Notes: a model not told the origin generated them from the letters alone. Shown: positions 33,616 through 42,312, counted from the first letter of the stretch. The stretch: 64,000 bases of DNA from JAVBJV01 sp031555315 (GCA_031555315.1 JAVBUO010000005.1:124001-188000), one strand, 5' to 3'. Numbers and translations: made by a program.

Positions 33616-33775
33616 CGCGGTTGTTCTCGGCCCTGAATGTAGTGCGGCACCTTCTTACCTCGGATCGCACCGTGCACCGGCCATTCTACAGTAAAAGTTA
33701 CCGGTGTGAATAATGGTGGCTTTGCCCATGTCGCGGCAGTAGACTTCTCGTGCTGGTAGCCGAATAGGAGCAGAC

Positions 33776-33946
33776 ATGAGTGTGGAAGCGCGCATTGAAA
33801 CCCTTAAGGAACGGCATGCGGGGCTGGAAGCCCGCATCGCATCGGAGGAACACCGACCACGTCCCGACGAGGACACGCTCGTCAAACTCAAACTCGAAAA
33901 ATTGCATCTGAAGGACGAAATAGCCCGGCTGGCTGAAACAGCCTAG
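33776..33946 (+). CDS. Second DUF465 (YdcH-like) protein, 56 aa
   Basis: The small gene is readily missed because of its size. The product reads IETLKERHAGLEARI then TLVKLKLEKLHLKDEIARL, the two-helix pattern of DUF465, with the conserved K-L-x-K-L-x-L-K-D-E-I-x-R-L ending. A good aggag ribosome-binding site lies before the ATG, and an excellent terminator follows 24 bases after the stop, so it is a monocistronic unit. It is probably a paralogue of the neighbouring DUF465 gene in the purEK operon. Confidence 0.85.
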   Translation: MSVEARIETLKERHAGLEARIASEEHRPRPDEDTLVKLKLEKLHLKDEIARLAETA

Positions 33947-33969
33947 AGCCGGGATCTGCTTCATAAAGG

Positions 33970-33998
33970 AACTGCCCGCGAAAGCGGGCAGTTTTTTT
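33970..33998 (+). terminator. Strong intrinsic terminator
   Basis: aactgcccgc (33970-33979) pairs with gcgggcagtt (33984-33993) around the stable tetraloop gaaa, followed by five further T. It ends the small DUF465 transcript. Confidence 0.92.
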
Positions 33999-34033
33999 GC
34001 GGGTGTGCTGTGGGATGGATGCTGCGGGATGGA

Positions 34034-34612
34034 TCAGTCCGCGCTGTGGCTGTCCGAGGGCTGCGGCGCGGGGATGTCCCGGCCTTCGCGTTCCAGCCGT
34101 TCGTTGGCCTGTTCCACCAGATAATTCAGGTCCGACTGCGTACACAGGCCCAGAATCACCGGATCGCGCGGTTTGATGTTGGCGCTGTTCCAGTGGGTCT
34201 TGTCGCGCACCTTGTGGATCGTGTCCTTGGTGGTGCCCAGCAGCTTGCCGATCTGCATTTCCGAAAGTTGCGGATAGTTGCGCAGGATCCAGGCGATCGC
34301 GTCCGGGCGGTCGTTGCGCTTGGAAACCGGGGTGTACCGCGCGCCCTTCGAACGCTTCGGCATCGGGATGGCGGCGTCGGCCATGCGCAGGCGCGCGGTC
34401 TTGTCGGCCTCGCAGCGCTTGATTTCCTCGGCGGTCAACTGGTTGTTGGCGATCGGGTCGTAGCCGACGATGCCCTGCGCGACTTCACCATCGGCAATGG
34501 CCTGCACTTCCAGCGGATGCATGCCGACAAAGGCGGCGATCTGCTCGAACGTCAGGGCGGTGCGGTCGATCAGCCACACGGCGGTGGCTTTGGGCATCAG
34601 AGGTAGAGTCAT
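34034..34612 (-). CDS. trcR: DUF1013 cell-cycle transcriptional regulator TrcR-like, 192 aa
   Basis: The protein matches the DUF1013/TrcR family of alphaproteobacterial nucleoid-associated cell-cycle regulators. It contains PLMPKATAVWLIDRTALTFEQIAAFVGMHPLEVQAIADGEVAQGI, a helix-turn-helix-like unit near the N-terminus. A second one follows around LRNYPQLSEMQIGKLLGTTKDTIHKVRDKTHWN. The family is nearly always single-copy and essential-looking in this class. I chose the ATG at 34612; ATGs at 34630 and 34642 are possible. It faces the small DUF465 gene and is divergent from the DUF1192 gene. Confidence 0.85.
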   Translation of the reverse strand: MTLPLMPKATAVWLIDRTALTFEQIAAFVGMHPLEVQAIADGEVAQGIVGYDPIANNQLTAEEIKRCEADKTARLRMADAAIPMPKRSKGARYTPVSKRNDRPDAIAWILRNYPQLSEMQIGKLLGTTKDTIHKVRDKTHWNSANIKPRDPVILGLCTQSDLNYLVEQANERLEREGRDIPAPQPSDSHSAD

Positions 34613-34790
34613 ACGCTGGAAACCTTCCATCCGGCGGGTCATTGGCCCGAGGGGAGAGGGTTGGATATGCGCGGCGCAACCGGCCCGGTCAAGACGGAAT
34701 GGCGGAAAATCCGGAAAGAATATGCTATAAAAAACCCTTTAAAGCAGATATTTGGTGCTGATTCGGGGGCGGTTGGCAAGGGAGCACAGA

Positions 34791-34988
34791 ATGTACGACG
34801 ACGACGACGGTCAGCCGAAACGCCCCACCCCGCTGGTGGCCAAACCGGTGCTGGACCGTATGGATGTGGACGACCTGCTGGCCTATATCGCCGCCCTGAA
34901 GGCCGAGATCATGCGCGCCGAGGTGGCGATCACCACGAAGCAGGGGCATCGCCAGGCGGCTGATGCGTTTTTCCGGCAGCCCGAATGA
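34791..34988 (+). CDS. DUF1192 small protein, 65 aa
   Basis: The N-terminus MYDDDDGQPKRP and the helix VDDLLAYIAALKAEIMRAEVAITTK, ending in ADAFFRQ, are characteristic of DUF1192, a short alphaproteobacterial protein family of unknown function. An agggag-like ribosome-binding site lies before the ATG. Its stop overlaps the ATG of the PAP2 gene by four bases (ATGA), so the two are co-translated. Confidence 0.85.
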   Translation: MYDDDDGQPKRPTPLVAKPVLDRMDVDDLLAYIAALKAEIMRAEVAITTKQGHRQAADAFFRQPE

Positions 34989-35716
34989 AGGGCGTGCCGA
35001 TTTCGCGCTGGCCGATTTTGCACTGGCCGATTTCGCTCTGGACTGGGGCATTGCGTTCCGGGGGAATTACAGCGCTTGCGGCATTCAGCATTTTCAGTCT
35101 GGGCGCGTGGGCGTTCCTCGAACTGGCCAGTGCGGTGGTTGCGGGCAATACGCTGGGGGCGGACCGGGCAATTCTACTGGCCCTGCGCGACCCGGCCGAC
35201 CCGGCCCGGCCGCTGGGGCCGACTTGGCTGCAGGAGATGATGCGCGACTTCACCGCCATGGGGGGCGTGGCGGTGCTCGGCCTGATCGCCACGATGCTGG
35301 TCCTGTATTTCGCGATGGCGCGCCGTTACCGTTCGGTGCTGTTCGTGCTGGGGACGATCGGCGGGGCGCTGGTATTGTCCAGCCTGCTGAAACTGGGGTT
35401 CGACCGGCCTCGGCCCGATCTGGTGCCTTACGGATCACATGTTTACACGGCAAGCTTTCCCAGTGGGCATTCACTGCTGTCTGCCACGACCTATCTGACC
35501 TGCGGCGTGCTGTTCGCGCGCCTGCACAGCCGATGGCGGATGCGGGCGTTCGCGATGGTGATGGCGGTGCTGCTGACCTTTTGGGTCGGTGTCAGCCGCA
35601 TTTATCTGGGCGTACACTGGCCCAGCGATGTGCTGGCCGGCTGGAGCGTCGGTGCCGCATGGACGGCGTTGTGTGTCTATGTCGCGTTGCACTGGCGGGG
35701 GCGGAGGGATGCTTGA
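34985..35716 (+). CDS. PAP2-family membrane phosphatase, 243 aa
   Basis: This is a predicted integral inner-membrane lipid phosphatase, for example acting on undecaprenyl pyrophosphate or phosphatidate-like lipids. The three catalytic motifs are complete: K136 with RPRP (141-144), PSGH (159-162) and SRIYLGVHWPSD with R205, H211 and D215. About six hydrophobic helices surround them. The N-terminus carries a curious fivefold-residue repeat (PISRW, PILHW, PISLW; residues 5-19) encoded by a tandem DNA repeat, and is unlikely to be part of the fold. It is translationally coupled to DUF1192. Confidence 0.88.
   Translation: MKGVPISRWPILHWPISLWTGALRSGGITALAAFSIFSLGAWAFLELASAVVAGNTLGADRAILLALRDPADPARPLGPTWLQEMMRDFTAMGGVAVLGLIATMLVLYFAMARRYRSVLFVLGTIGGALVLSSLLKLGFDRPRPDLVPYGSHVYTASFPSGHSLLSATTYLTCGVLFARLHSRWRMRAFAMVMAVLLTFWVGVSRIYLGVHWPSDVLAGWSVGAAWTALCVYVALHWRGRRDA
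34996..35040 (+). repeat. Three tandem 15-bp repeats inside the PAP2 gene
   Basis: The copies 34996-35010, 35011-35025 and 35026-35040 all begin gccgattt and differ at a few positions. The unit length keeps the reading frame, so slippage would add or remove five residues (P-I-x-x-W) without a frameshift. Confidence 0.85.
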
Positions 35717-35940
35717 GGCCCATGCGCGGGGGAACCCGAACCAGGGGGCTTTCCATGCGATGATGCGCGCGCGGAATATTGCTGCACGCCGCTTTGACCG
35801 CAGCTTGGCAACATAATCAGTGTGACGGAGAAATTCTTCAAGGATGTGATGGCTGCTGCCGGTGCGGGCTGGTTTTTTAAAATTAAATCAATTATTGAGC
35901 AATGAACTTGTTTGCCCTGAGCGGATTAGGTGGATACAAA

Positions 35941-36405
35941 ATGAGTTCCGAAGCGGCCCCGTCGCGGTTTCGTCGGTTTTTCAGTTGGTTACTCGCTATT
36001 GTCGGCGGTCTCTATACGGTCCTCGTTCTCTCTCTGACCGTGCACGATCTGCGTGATGATTACCTCATCCGTGATATCGCCCGGCCCGCCGCGAACGGAA
36101 GGTTGAGTGGCGTCTGCGAGGGGTCGAACTGCCGGGTAACCGTCAGTGCACCGGGCCCGGATGGGCAGCGGATCACCCGCACTTTGAGTTACTGGTTCCC
36201 CACGGCCCGGCCGCCCCGCAGCGGTGTGGTGATGATGTCCCCTGACTATCCGGGAGTGTTGAGCACCGATTTCGGCCTGCGGTATTTCTGGGATCGGGTG
36301 CTGGGCTGGGCGATCATCTGCGGGAGCGGCCTTCTGGTCACTCTGTGGGGTGTGATGCGTCTGCGGCGAGACGCCAGAAGACTGGCAGACAGCGCCGCCA
36401 TCTGA
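35941..36405 (+). CDS. Two-helix membrane protein of unknown function (DUF3592-like layout), 154 aa
   Basis: One membrane helix near the N-terminus (FFSWLLAIVGGLYTVLVLSL) and one near the C-terminus (VLGWAIICGSGLLVTLWGVM) flank an outward-facing domain of about 80 residues. That domain has two nearby cysteines (CEGSNC) and a beta-rich TVSAPGPDGQRITRTLSYWFP. This layout resembles DUF3592 proteins, but the match is weak. The start at 35941 has aggtgg upstream; an ATG at 35902 is possible but has no ribosome-binding site. The 220 bases before it are AT-rich in part and hold no clear gene. Confidence 0.6.
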   Translation: MSSEAAPSRFRRFFSWLLAIVGGLYTVLVLSLTVHDLRDDYLIRDIARPAANGRLSGVCEGSNCRVTVSAPGPDGQRITRTLSYWFPTARPPRSGVVMMSPDYPGVLSTDFGLRYFWDRVLGWAIICGSGLLVTLWGVMRLRRDARRLADSAAI

Positions 36406-36430
36406 ACGCCGGGCGGCATGTCGCATTCCA

Positions 36431-36457
36431 ACGGGGAGATCGGTCCTTTCTCCCCGT
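36431..36457. terminator. 9-bp hairpin between convergent small transcription units
   Basis: acggggaga (36431-36439) pairs with tctccccgt (36449-36457) around a 9-base loop. It lies 25 bases past the membrane-protein stop and seven bases past the stop of the possible minus-strand peptide. Tails are only weakly T-rich. Confidence 0.55.
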
Positions 36458-36464
36458 CTTCCGC

Positions 36465-36545
36465 TTATGAGGCCGCCGCCTGATACACCGGAATGGTTGT
36501 CCGGATATGCCCGGTCTGTGGCCGGTTTTTAGGGGCCGCTTGCAT
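36465..36545 (-). CDS. Possible 26-residue peptide
   Basis: A 26-codon frame begins at an ATG with AGGAG seven bases upstream and ends seven bases before a hairpin. The peptide is basic in the middle (KNRPQTGHIRTT) and ends IPVYQAAAS. It has no hydrophobic stretch or known leader motif. Apart from this and the liu promoter, the 36406-36742 gap contains no gene that I can see. The call rests only on the ribosome-binding site and the hairpin, so it could be chance. Confidence 0.3.
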   Translation of the reverse strand: MQAAPKNRPQTGHIRTTIPVYQAAAS

Positions 36546-36667
36546 CGTCATGCTCCTGCCAGACGCACGCGTCTCTGACGCAGGGAAGCGTTTTCGTTTT
36601 AAAGCAGCCCAATAGCAAAATCCTTCCGAGAAATTCGCCAACGGGAGATGTCTGTAAAATCGAGGTG

Positions 36668-36695
36668 TTGACACTCTGGATAATTAACGTATGAT
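36668..36695 (+). promoter_or_regulatory. Near-consensus sigma-70 promoter of the liu operon
   Basis: TTGACA (36668-36673), a 16-base spacer and TATGAT (36690-36695) lie 48 bases before the isovaleryl-CoA dehydrogenase start. The match is the best promoter-like sequence in the window. Confidence 0.75.
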
Positions 36696-36700
36696 CGTTA
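36685..36700. promoter_or_regulatory. Palindromic operator candidate over the liu -10 box
   Basis: taacgtatgatcgtta has inverted arms taacg and cgtta around a 6-base centre that is the -10 itself. Binding here would block the promoter. The TetR-family protein encoded at the end of the cluster is the natural candidate repressor. Confidence 0.55.
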
Positions 36701-36742
36701 GTTAAATAGAGCCAGCTGAAGCCGGTTTAGGGAGGAAACGCC

Positions 36743-37912
36743 ATGGGAATTCATGCCTTGTCGTTGAAGTTCACGTTTGGCGAAACTGCCGATATGCTGC
36801 GCGATACGGTGCGCGGCTTTGCGGCGGTAGAAGTCGCGCCGCGCGCCGCCGATATCGATCGCAGCAATCAGTTCCCGATGGATCTCTGGCCCAAGATGGG
36901 GGCGCTGGGGCTGCTGGGCATCACGGTCGCCGAGGAATACGGCGGTGCCGGGATGGGCTATCTCGAACACATGATCGCGGTCGAGGAGCTTTCGCGCGCC
37001 TCGGCGTCGGTCGGGCTGTCGTACGGCGCGCATTCCAACCTGTGTGTCAACCAGATCAAGCTAAATGGCAGCGCCGAACAGAAGCGGCGTTATCTGCCCA
37101 AACTGACCAGCGGCGAACATGTCGGCGCGCTGGCGATGTCGGAACCCGGGGCGGGGTCCGATGTGGTGTCGATGAAGCTGCGTGCCGACAGGCGCGGCGA
37201 TCGCTTTGTCCTCAATGGCAACAAGATGTGGATCACCAACGGCCCCGATGCCGACACGCTGGTGGTTTACGCCAAGACCGACATCAACGCCGGGCCGCGC
37301 GGCATCACTGCGTTTCTGGTCGAGAAGGGGTTCAAGGGGTTCACGCCGGCACAGAAGCTCGACAAGCTGGGGATGCGCGGCTCGAACACCAGCGAACTGG
37401 TGTTCGAGGACTGCGAGGTTCCCGAGGAAAACGTGCTGGGCGCGGTGAACGAAGGGGTCCGCGTGTTGATGAGCGGCCTTGACTACGAACGCGCCGTACT
37501 GGCGGCGGGACCGCTCGGCATCATGCAGGCGTGCATGGACGTCGTGTTGCCCTACGTGCGTGAACGCCAGCAGTTTGGCCGTCCGATCGGCGAATTTCAG
37601 CTGATGCAGGGCAAGATCGCTGACATGTATGTCGCGCTGAATGCGGCGCGTGCTTACGTCTATGCCGTCGGGCAGGCGTGCGACCGCGGGCAGGTGACGC
37701 GCCAGGACGCCGCGGGTGCCATTCTGTATGCCGCCGAGCAGGCCACCTGGATGGCGTTGCAGGCCATCCAGTGTCTGGGCGGCAATGGATATATCAACGA
37801 CTACCCGACCGGGCGTCTGCTGCGCGACGCGAAGCTGTACGAGATCGGCGCCGGCACGTCCGAGATCCGGCGCATGCTGGTCGGGCGCGAGCTTTTGAAG
37901 GCCAGCGCATGA
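36743..37912 (+). CDS. liuA: Isovaleryl-CoA dehydrogenase, 389 aa
   Basis: LiuA is an FAD-dependent acyl-CoA dehydrogenase that oxidises isovaleryl-CoA to 3-methylcrotonyl-CoA in leucine breakdown. Motifs include the flavin/substrate region AMSEPGAGSDVVSMKLRA, and WITNGPDADTLVVYAKT. The catalytic Glu249 lies in LDYERAVLAAGPLGIM; this location on helix G is diagnostic of isovaleryl-CoA dehydrogenases, since other family members use a later Glu. A strong ggaggaaa ribosome-binding site precedes the ATG. It is first in the operon, and its stop overlaps the next start (ATGA). Confidence 0.95.
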   Translation: MGIHALSLKFTFGETADMLRDTVRGFAAVEVAPRAADIDRSNQFPMDLWPKMGALGLLGITVAEEYGGAGMGYLEHMIAVEELSRASASVGLSYGAHSNLCVNQIKLNGSAEQKRRYLPKLTSGEHVGALAMSEPGAGSDVVSMKLRADRRGDRFVLNGNKMWITNGPDADTLVVYAKTDINAGPRGITAFLVEKGFKGFTPAQKLDKLGMRGSNTSELVFEDCEVPEENVLGAVNEGVRVLMSGLDYERAVLAAGPLGIMQACMDVVLPYVRERQQFGRPIGEFQLMQGKIADMYVALNAARAYVYAVGQACDRGQVTRQDAAGAILYAAEQATWMALQAIQCLGGNGYINDYPTGRLLRDAKLYEIGAGTSEIRRMLVGRELLKASA

Positions 37913-39516
37913 GCATCCTGGGCAGCGACCTCGATCTGCGGAGCGCAGGTTTCCGCGCCAATGCGGAGATCATGCGCGGCCTGACCGCCGATCTGCGCGA
38001 ACAGGTCGAGCGCGTCCGCGAAGGCGGTGGTGCGGTTGCGCGGAAGAGGCATCTGGAGCGCGGCAAGCTATTGCCGCGTGACCGCATTCGCACGCTGATC
38101 GACCCGGGTGCGCCGTTTCTGGAGTTCTCGCAGCTCGCCGCGCACGGGATGTACGGCGGCGACATTGCATCGGCCGGCATCATCACCGGCATCGGCCGCG
38201 TGCAGGGGCGCGAATGCGTGATCGTCGCCAACGACGCGACGGTGAAGGGCGGCACCTATTTTCCGATAACAGTGAAGAAGCATTTGCGCGCGCAGGAGAT
38301 CGCCGCGCAGAACCGGCTGGCGTGCATCTACCTGGTCGATTCCGGTGGTGCCAATCTGCCGAACCAGGACGAGGTATTTCCCGACCGCGACCATTTCGGA
38401 CGGATCTTCTTCAACCAGGCCAACATGTCGGCCGAGGGTATTCCGCAGGTCGCGGTGGTGATGGGGTCGTGCACGGCGGGGGGCGCATATGTGCCGGCGA
38501 TGTCGGACGAATCGATCATAGTCAAGGACCAGGGCACGATTTTTCTGGGTGGTCCGCCGCTGGTCAAGGCGGCGACCGGCGAGGTGGTCAGCGCCGAGGA
38601 TCTGGGCGGAGCCGATGTGCACAGCCGCATTTCCGGCGTGACCGACCATTACGCCGAAAGCGACCGTCATGCGCTGGGGATCGCGCGGCGGATCGTCGCC
38701 GGGTTCAACCGCCCGAAACGCATGGCGCTGGAACTGCGCCGCCCTATCGAGCCGCGCTTCGCCGCCGAGGAACTGTACGGCATCGTCCCGGCCGATCCGC
38801 GCAAACCGTACGATGTGCGCGAAATCATCGCACGCCTCGTCGACGACAGCGCGTTCGACGAGTTCAAGAAATTCTACGGCCAGACGCTGGTCACCGGGTT
38901 CGCGCATATCTGGGGCTATCCGGTGGGGATCGTCGCCAACAACGGCACGCTGTTTTCCGAAAGCGCGCTGAAAGGGGCGCACTTCATCGAATTGTGCGCC
39001 CAGCGCGGCATTCCGCTGTTGTTCCTGCAGAACATCACCGGCTTCATGGTGGGGTCGAAATACGAACGCGGCGGCATCGCCAAGGACGGCGCAAAGATGG
39101 TCACCGCCGTGGCCACCGCGCGGGTGCCGAAATTCACCGTGGTGATCGGCGGCAGCTTCGGGGCGGGCAATTATGGCATGTGCGGGCGGGCCTATTCGCC
39201 GCGCTTCATGTGGATGTGGCCGAACGCGCGGATCAGCGTGATGGGGGGCGAACAGGCGGCGTCGGTCCTCTCGCAGATCCGCCGCGACAATCTGGAGGCG
39301 CAGGGCAAGATCTGGCCGTTGGCCGAGGAGGAAAAATTCAAGGCGCCGATCCGCGAGCAGTACGAAACCCAGGGCCATCCCTATTACGCCAGCGCGCGGC
39401 TGTGGGATGACGGGGTGATCGATCCAGCCGATACGCGCATGGTGGTGGCGCTCGGGCTGTCGGCGGCGATGAACGCGCCCGAGGAACCAACACGCTTCGG
39501 CATTTTCCGGATGTAA
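37909..39516 (+). CDS. liuB: Methylcrotonyl-CoA carboxylase beta subunit (carboxyltransferase), 535 aa
   Basis: LiuB moves CO2 from biotin to 3-methylcrotonyl-CoA, giving 3-methylglutaconyl-CoA. Two crotonase-fold halves are visible. The N-half has HLERGKLLPRDRIRTLIDPG, VANDATVKGGTYFPITVKKH and LVDSGGANLPNQDEVFPDRDHFGRIFFNQA, the last typical of methylcrotonyl rather than propionyl enzymes. The C-half has NITGFMVGSKYERGGIAKDGAKMV and FGAGNYGMCGRAYSPRF. Length is normal. It overlaps liuA by four bases and is followed four bases later by liuC. Confidence 0.95.
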   Translation: MSILGSDLDLRSAGFRANAEIMRGLTADLREQVERVREGGGAVARKRHLERGKLLPRDRIRTLIDPGAPFLEFSQLAAHGMYGGDIASAGIITGIGRVQGRECVIVANDATVKGGTYFPITVKKHLRAQEIAAQNRLACIYLVDSGGANLPNQDEVFPDRDHFGRIFFNQANMSAEGIPQVAVVMGSCTAGGAYVPAMSDESIIVKDQGTIFLGGPPLVKAATGEVVSAEDLGGADVHSRISGVTDHYAESDRHALGIARRIVAGFNRPKRMALELRRPIEPRFAAEELYGIVPADPRKPYDVREIIARLVDDSAFDEFKKFYGQTLVTGFAHIWGYPVGIVANNGTLFSESALKGAHFIELCAQRGIPLLFLQNITGFMVGSKYERGGIAKDGAKMVTAVATARVPKFTVVIGGSFGAGNYGMCGRAYSPRFMWMWPNARISVMGGEQAASVLSQIRRDNLEAQGKIWPLAEEEKFKAPIREQYETQGHPYYASARLWDDGVIDPADTRMVVALGLSAAMNAPEEPTRFGIFRM

Positions 39517-39520
39517 TGCG

Positions 39521-40306
39521 ATGACAGAAACCGTCCTTTGTTCCGTCGATCCGCGTGGCGTCGCCACGGTCACATTGAACCGCCCGGAATTGCGCAACGC
39601 TTTCGACGATGCACTGATCGCCGCGCTGACCGACATCTTCCGCAAGCTCGACGCCGATCCGGCGGTGCGCGCCGTCGTGCTGCGCGGTGCGGGGAAGAGC
39701 TTTTCGGCCGGTGCGGACCTCAACTGGATGCGCCGCATGGCGTCTTACGGCGAGGCCGAGAACATTGCGGATGCACGGGCGCTGGCCGGCATGCTGCAGG
39801 CGTTCGATCTGTTATCGAAGCCGACGATCGCCGGTGTGCATGGGCACTGCTTTGCGGGCGGCATGGGGCTGGCGGCGTGCGCCGATATCGTGATTGCCGC
39901 GGATGCGACGCTGTTCTGTCTGTCCGAGGTGCGGCTCGGTCTGGTGCCGGGGGCGATCAGCCCGTATGTGATCCGCGCCATCGGCCCGCGCGCCATGCGC
40001 CGCTATACGCTGACCGCCGAGCGGTTCGACGCGGCCGAGGCGCGGCATCTGGGGCTGGTGCAGACGGTGGTTCCCGAGGCGGAGCTTGATGCGGCCATTG
40101 CTGCGATGCTGGGTGTGCTGGTGGCTGGCGGACCGCAGGCGCAGGCGCAGTCCAAGCGTCTGATCGCCGGGGTAGCAGGGCGGCCGATCGATGCGGAGGT
40201 GACCGAATATACCGCGCGCGCGATCGCCGAGGCGCGGGCCTCGGCCGAGGCCCGCGATGGACTGGCGGCATTTTTCGAGAAACGCGAACCGGGGTGGCGG
40301 CGCTGA
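39521..40306 (+). CDS. liuC: Methylglutaconyl-CoA hydratase (enoyl-CoA hydratase family), 261 aa
   Basis: LiuC is predicted to hydrate 3-methylglutaconyl-CoA to HMG-CoA. It shows the crotonase oxyanion motif FSAGADLNWM (61-70) and the second motif HCFAGGMGLAACADI (109-123). One catalytic Glu136 is in CLSEVRLGLVPG; the other Glu usual in enoyl-CoA hydratases is not present in the AGG region. Its position between the two carboxylase genes makes the methylglutaconyl assignment much more likely than general beta-oxidation. Its stop overlaps the next start (TGATG). Confidence 0.9.
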   Translation: MTETVLCSVDPRGVATVTLNRPELRNAFDDALIAALTDIFRKLDADPAVRAVVLRGAGKSFSAGADLNWMRRMASYGEAENIADARALAGMLQAFDLLSKPTIAGVHGHCFAGGMGLAACADIVIAADATLFCLSEVRLGLVPGAISPYVIRAIGPRAMRRYTLTAERFDAAEARHLGLVQTVVPEAELDAAIAAMLGVLVAGGPQAQAQSKRLIAGVAGRPIDAEVTEYTARAIAEARASAEARDGLAAFFEKREPGWRR

Positions 40307-42312
40307 TGTTCAGAAAGATCCTGATCGCCAATCGCGGCGAGATAGCCTGCCGTGTGATCAAGACGGCCCGCCGGCTCGGTATCACGACGGTCGCGGTTTA
40401 TTCCGACGCCGACCGGAACGCGCGGCACGTCGATCTGGCCGATGAAGCCTGGCCGATCGGTCCCGCGCCGGCCCGCGAGAGCTATCTGCAGATCGAGCGG
40501 ATCATCGATGTCGCGCGTCGTTCGGGTGCGGAGGCGATTCATCCCGGCTATGGTTTTCTGAGCGAAAACGACGCATTCGCCGAGGCGTGCAAAAAGGCGG
40601 ATATCGTTTTCATCGGGCCGCCTGCCGTGGCGATCCGGGCGATGGGATCGAAGGCGGCGGCCAAGACGCTGATGGAAAAATCCGGCGTGCCGCTGGTGCC
40701 GGGCTATCACGGTGCCGATCAGGACGTGACCGTGCTGAGCAAGGCGGCCGATAAGATCGGCTTTCCGGTGTTGATCAAGGCGTCGGCCGGTGGCGGCGGC
40801 AAGGGGATGCGGATCGTCGAGACGGCGGCGGATTTCGAAGCGGCGCTGGCGGCGGCGAAGCGCGAGGCGCAATCGTCGTTCGGTGACGACCGGGTACTGA
40901 TCGAGAAATACCTGGCCCGTCCGCGCCATATCGAGATCCAGGTGTTCGCCGATACGCATGGCAACACCGTGTCGCTGTTCGAACGCGACTGCTCGATCCA
41001 GCGCCGCCATCAGAAGGTGATCGAGGAAGCGCCGGCGCCCGGCCTGTCGCCCGAGCGCCGCCGCGCAATGGGCGCGGCTGCCTGCGCTGCGGCACGTGCC
41101 GTGGGCTATGTGGGGGCGGGGACGGTCGAATTCATCGCCGAGGGCGATGGATTCTACTTCATGGAGATGAACACCCGCCTGCAGGTCGAACATCCGGTGA
41201 CCGAGATGATTACCGGCCTCGATCTGGTCGAATGGCAGTTGCGCGTGGCGTCCGGCGAGGCGCTGCCGTTGCGCCAGGAAGACCTGACGATCACCGGGCA
41301 CGCGGTCGAGGTGCGGGTTTATGCCGAGGACCCGGACCGCGACTTCATGCCGTCGATCGGCCGGATCGCGCATCTGCGCACGCCCGCTGAAGGCGCGCAT
41401 GTGCGCATCGACACCGGCGTGCGTGAGGGTGATTCGATCACCGTGCATTACGACCCGATGATCGCCAAGCTGATCGTCTGGGACCGCGATCGCAACGCCG
41501 CCGTGCAACGCCTGTCCGGCGCGCTGACCGAGTACGAGGTGGTCGGCGTGCAGACCAACACCGCGTTCCTGAAGGCGATCGCCGATCATCCGGGATTCCG
41601 CGCGGGCGGGGTAGATACGGGGTTTATCGCGCGGCATGACGCCGAACTGTTCGCACCGACCGGCCCCGCGCCGGTGCGCGCGCTGGCCGCTGCCGTGCAG
41701 TGCGTGCTGGCGGACCAGAGGACGGCCGCCGAACGCAAGGCGGCCGCATCTGCGGACCCGTGGTCGCCGTGGAACACGCTGGGGGCGTGGCGGATGAACG
41801 GTGATGGCTATCAGGACGTTGTGTTCGAGGATGACGGGCAGCAGATTACGCTACGCGCTCATCCCGGTGCTGATGGCGGTTTCCGGCTGGATCTGCCCGA
41901 CGGTTCAGTGGATGTACAGGGGGCGTTGCAGGACCAGCATCGCCAGTCGGTGAGCGTCGATGGCGTGAAGTCGTTCGTGTCGGTGGTGCGTCAGGACAAT
42001 GTTCTGACCGTGCTGATCGATGGTGTGCATCACCGCCTGACGCTGATCGACCCGCTGGCGCCGCGGCACGCGATCGCGTCGGGGGACGGAAAACTGACCT
42101 CGCCGATGCCCGGGCGCATCGTGCAGGTGCTGGTCGCAGCGGGGGCCGAGGTGAAGCGCGGCGCGCCGCTGCTGGTGGTCGAGGCGATGAAGATGGAGCT
42201 GACCATCGCCGCACCGGCCGACGGCATTGTCGAAACACTGCGCTACCGGGTCGGCGATCAGGTCGAGGAAGGCACCGAACTGGTCGATTTCGTGGCGGCG
42301 GAGGCGGCATGA
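40306..42312 (+). CDS. liuD: Methylcrotonyl-CoA carboxylase alpha subunit (biotin carboxylase), 668 aa
   Basis: LiuD carboxylates its own biotin with ATP and bicarbonate, then passes CO2 to LiuB. A biotin-carboxylase domain opens the protein (FRKILIANRGEIACRVIKTARRLG), with the ATP-grasp glycine loop KASAGGGGKGMRIVE near 160-175 and EMNTRLQVEHPVTEMITGLDLV. The C-terminal biotinyl domain carries VEAMKMELTI, with Lys629 as the biotin site. The middle region links both. The ATG at 40306 is chosen since it overlaps the liuC stop; the next gene overlaps by four bases. Confidence 0.95.
   Translation: MFRKILIANRGEIACRVIKTARRLGITTVAVYSDADRNARHVDLADEAWPIGPAPARESYLQIERIIDVARRSGAEAIHPGYGFLSENDAFAEACKKADIVFIGPPAVAIRAMGSKAAAKTLMEKSGVPLVPGYHGADQDVTVLSKAADKIGFPVLIKASAGGGGKGMRIVETAADFEAALAAAKREAQSSFGDDRVLIEKYLARPRHIEIQVFADTHGNTVSLFERDCSIQRRHQKVIEEAPAPGLSPERRRAMGAAACAAARAVGYVGAGTVEFIAEGDGFYFMEMNTRLQVEHPVTEMITGLDLVEWQLRVASGEALPLRQEDLTITGHAVEVRVYAEDPDRDFMPSIGRIAHLRTPAEGAHVRIDTGVREGDSITVHYDPMIAKLIVWDRDRNAAVQRLSGALTEYEVVGVQTNTAFLKAIADHPGFRAGGVDTGFIARHDAELFAPTGPAPVRALAAAVQCVLADQRTAAERKAAASADPWSPWNTLGAWRMNGDGYQDVVFEDDGQQITLRAHPGADGGFRLDLPDGSVDVQGALQDQHRQSVSVDGVKSFVSVVRQDNVLTVLIDGVHHRLTLIDPLAPRHAIASGDGKLTSPMPGRIVQVLVAAGAEVKRGAPLLVVEAMKMELTIAAPADGIVETLRYRVGDQVEEGTELVDFVAAEAA

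Noticed and set aside
35822..35905. A 27-codon frame starting GTG with the peptide KFFKDVMAAAGAGWFF
   Set aside because: It has no ribosome-binding site, begins with GTG, and is in AT-rich leader DNA of the next gene. Nothing besides openness supports it.
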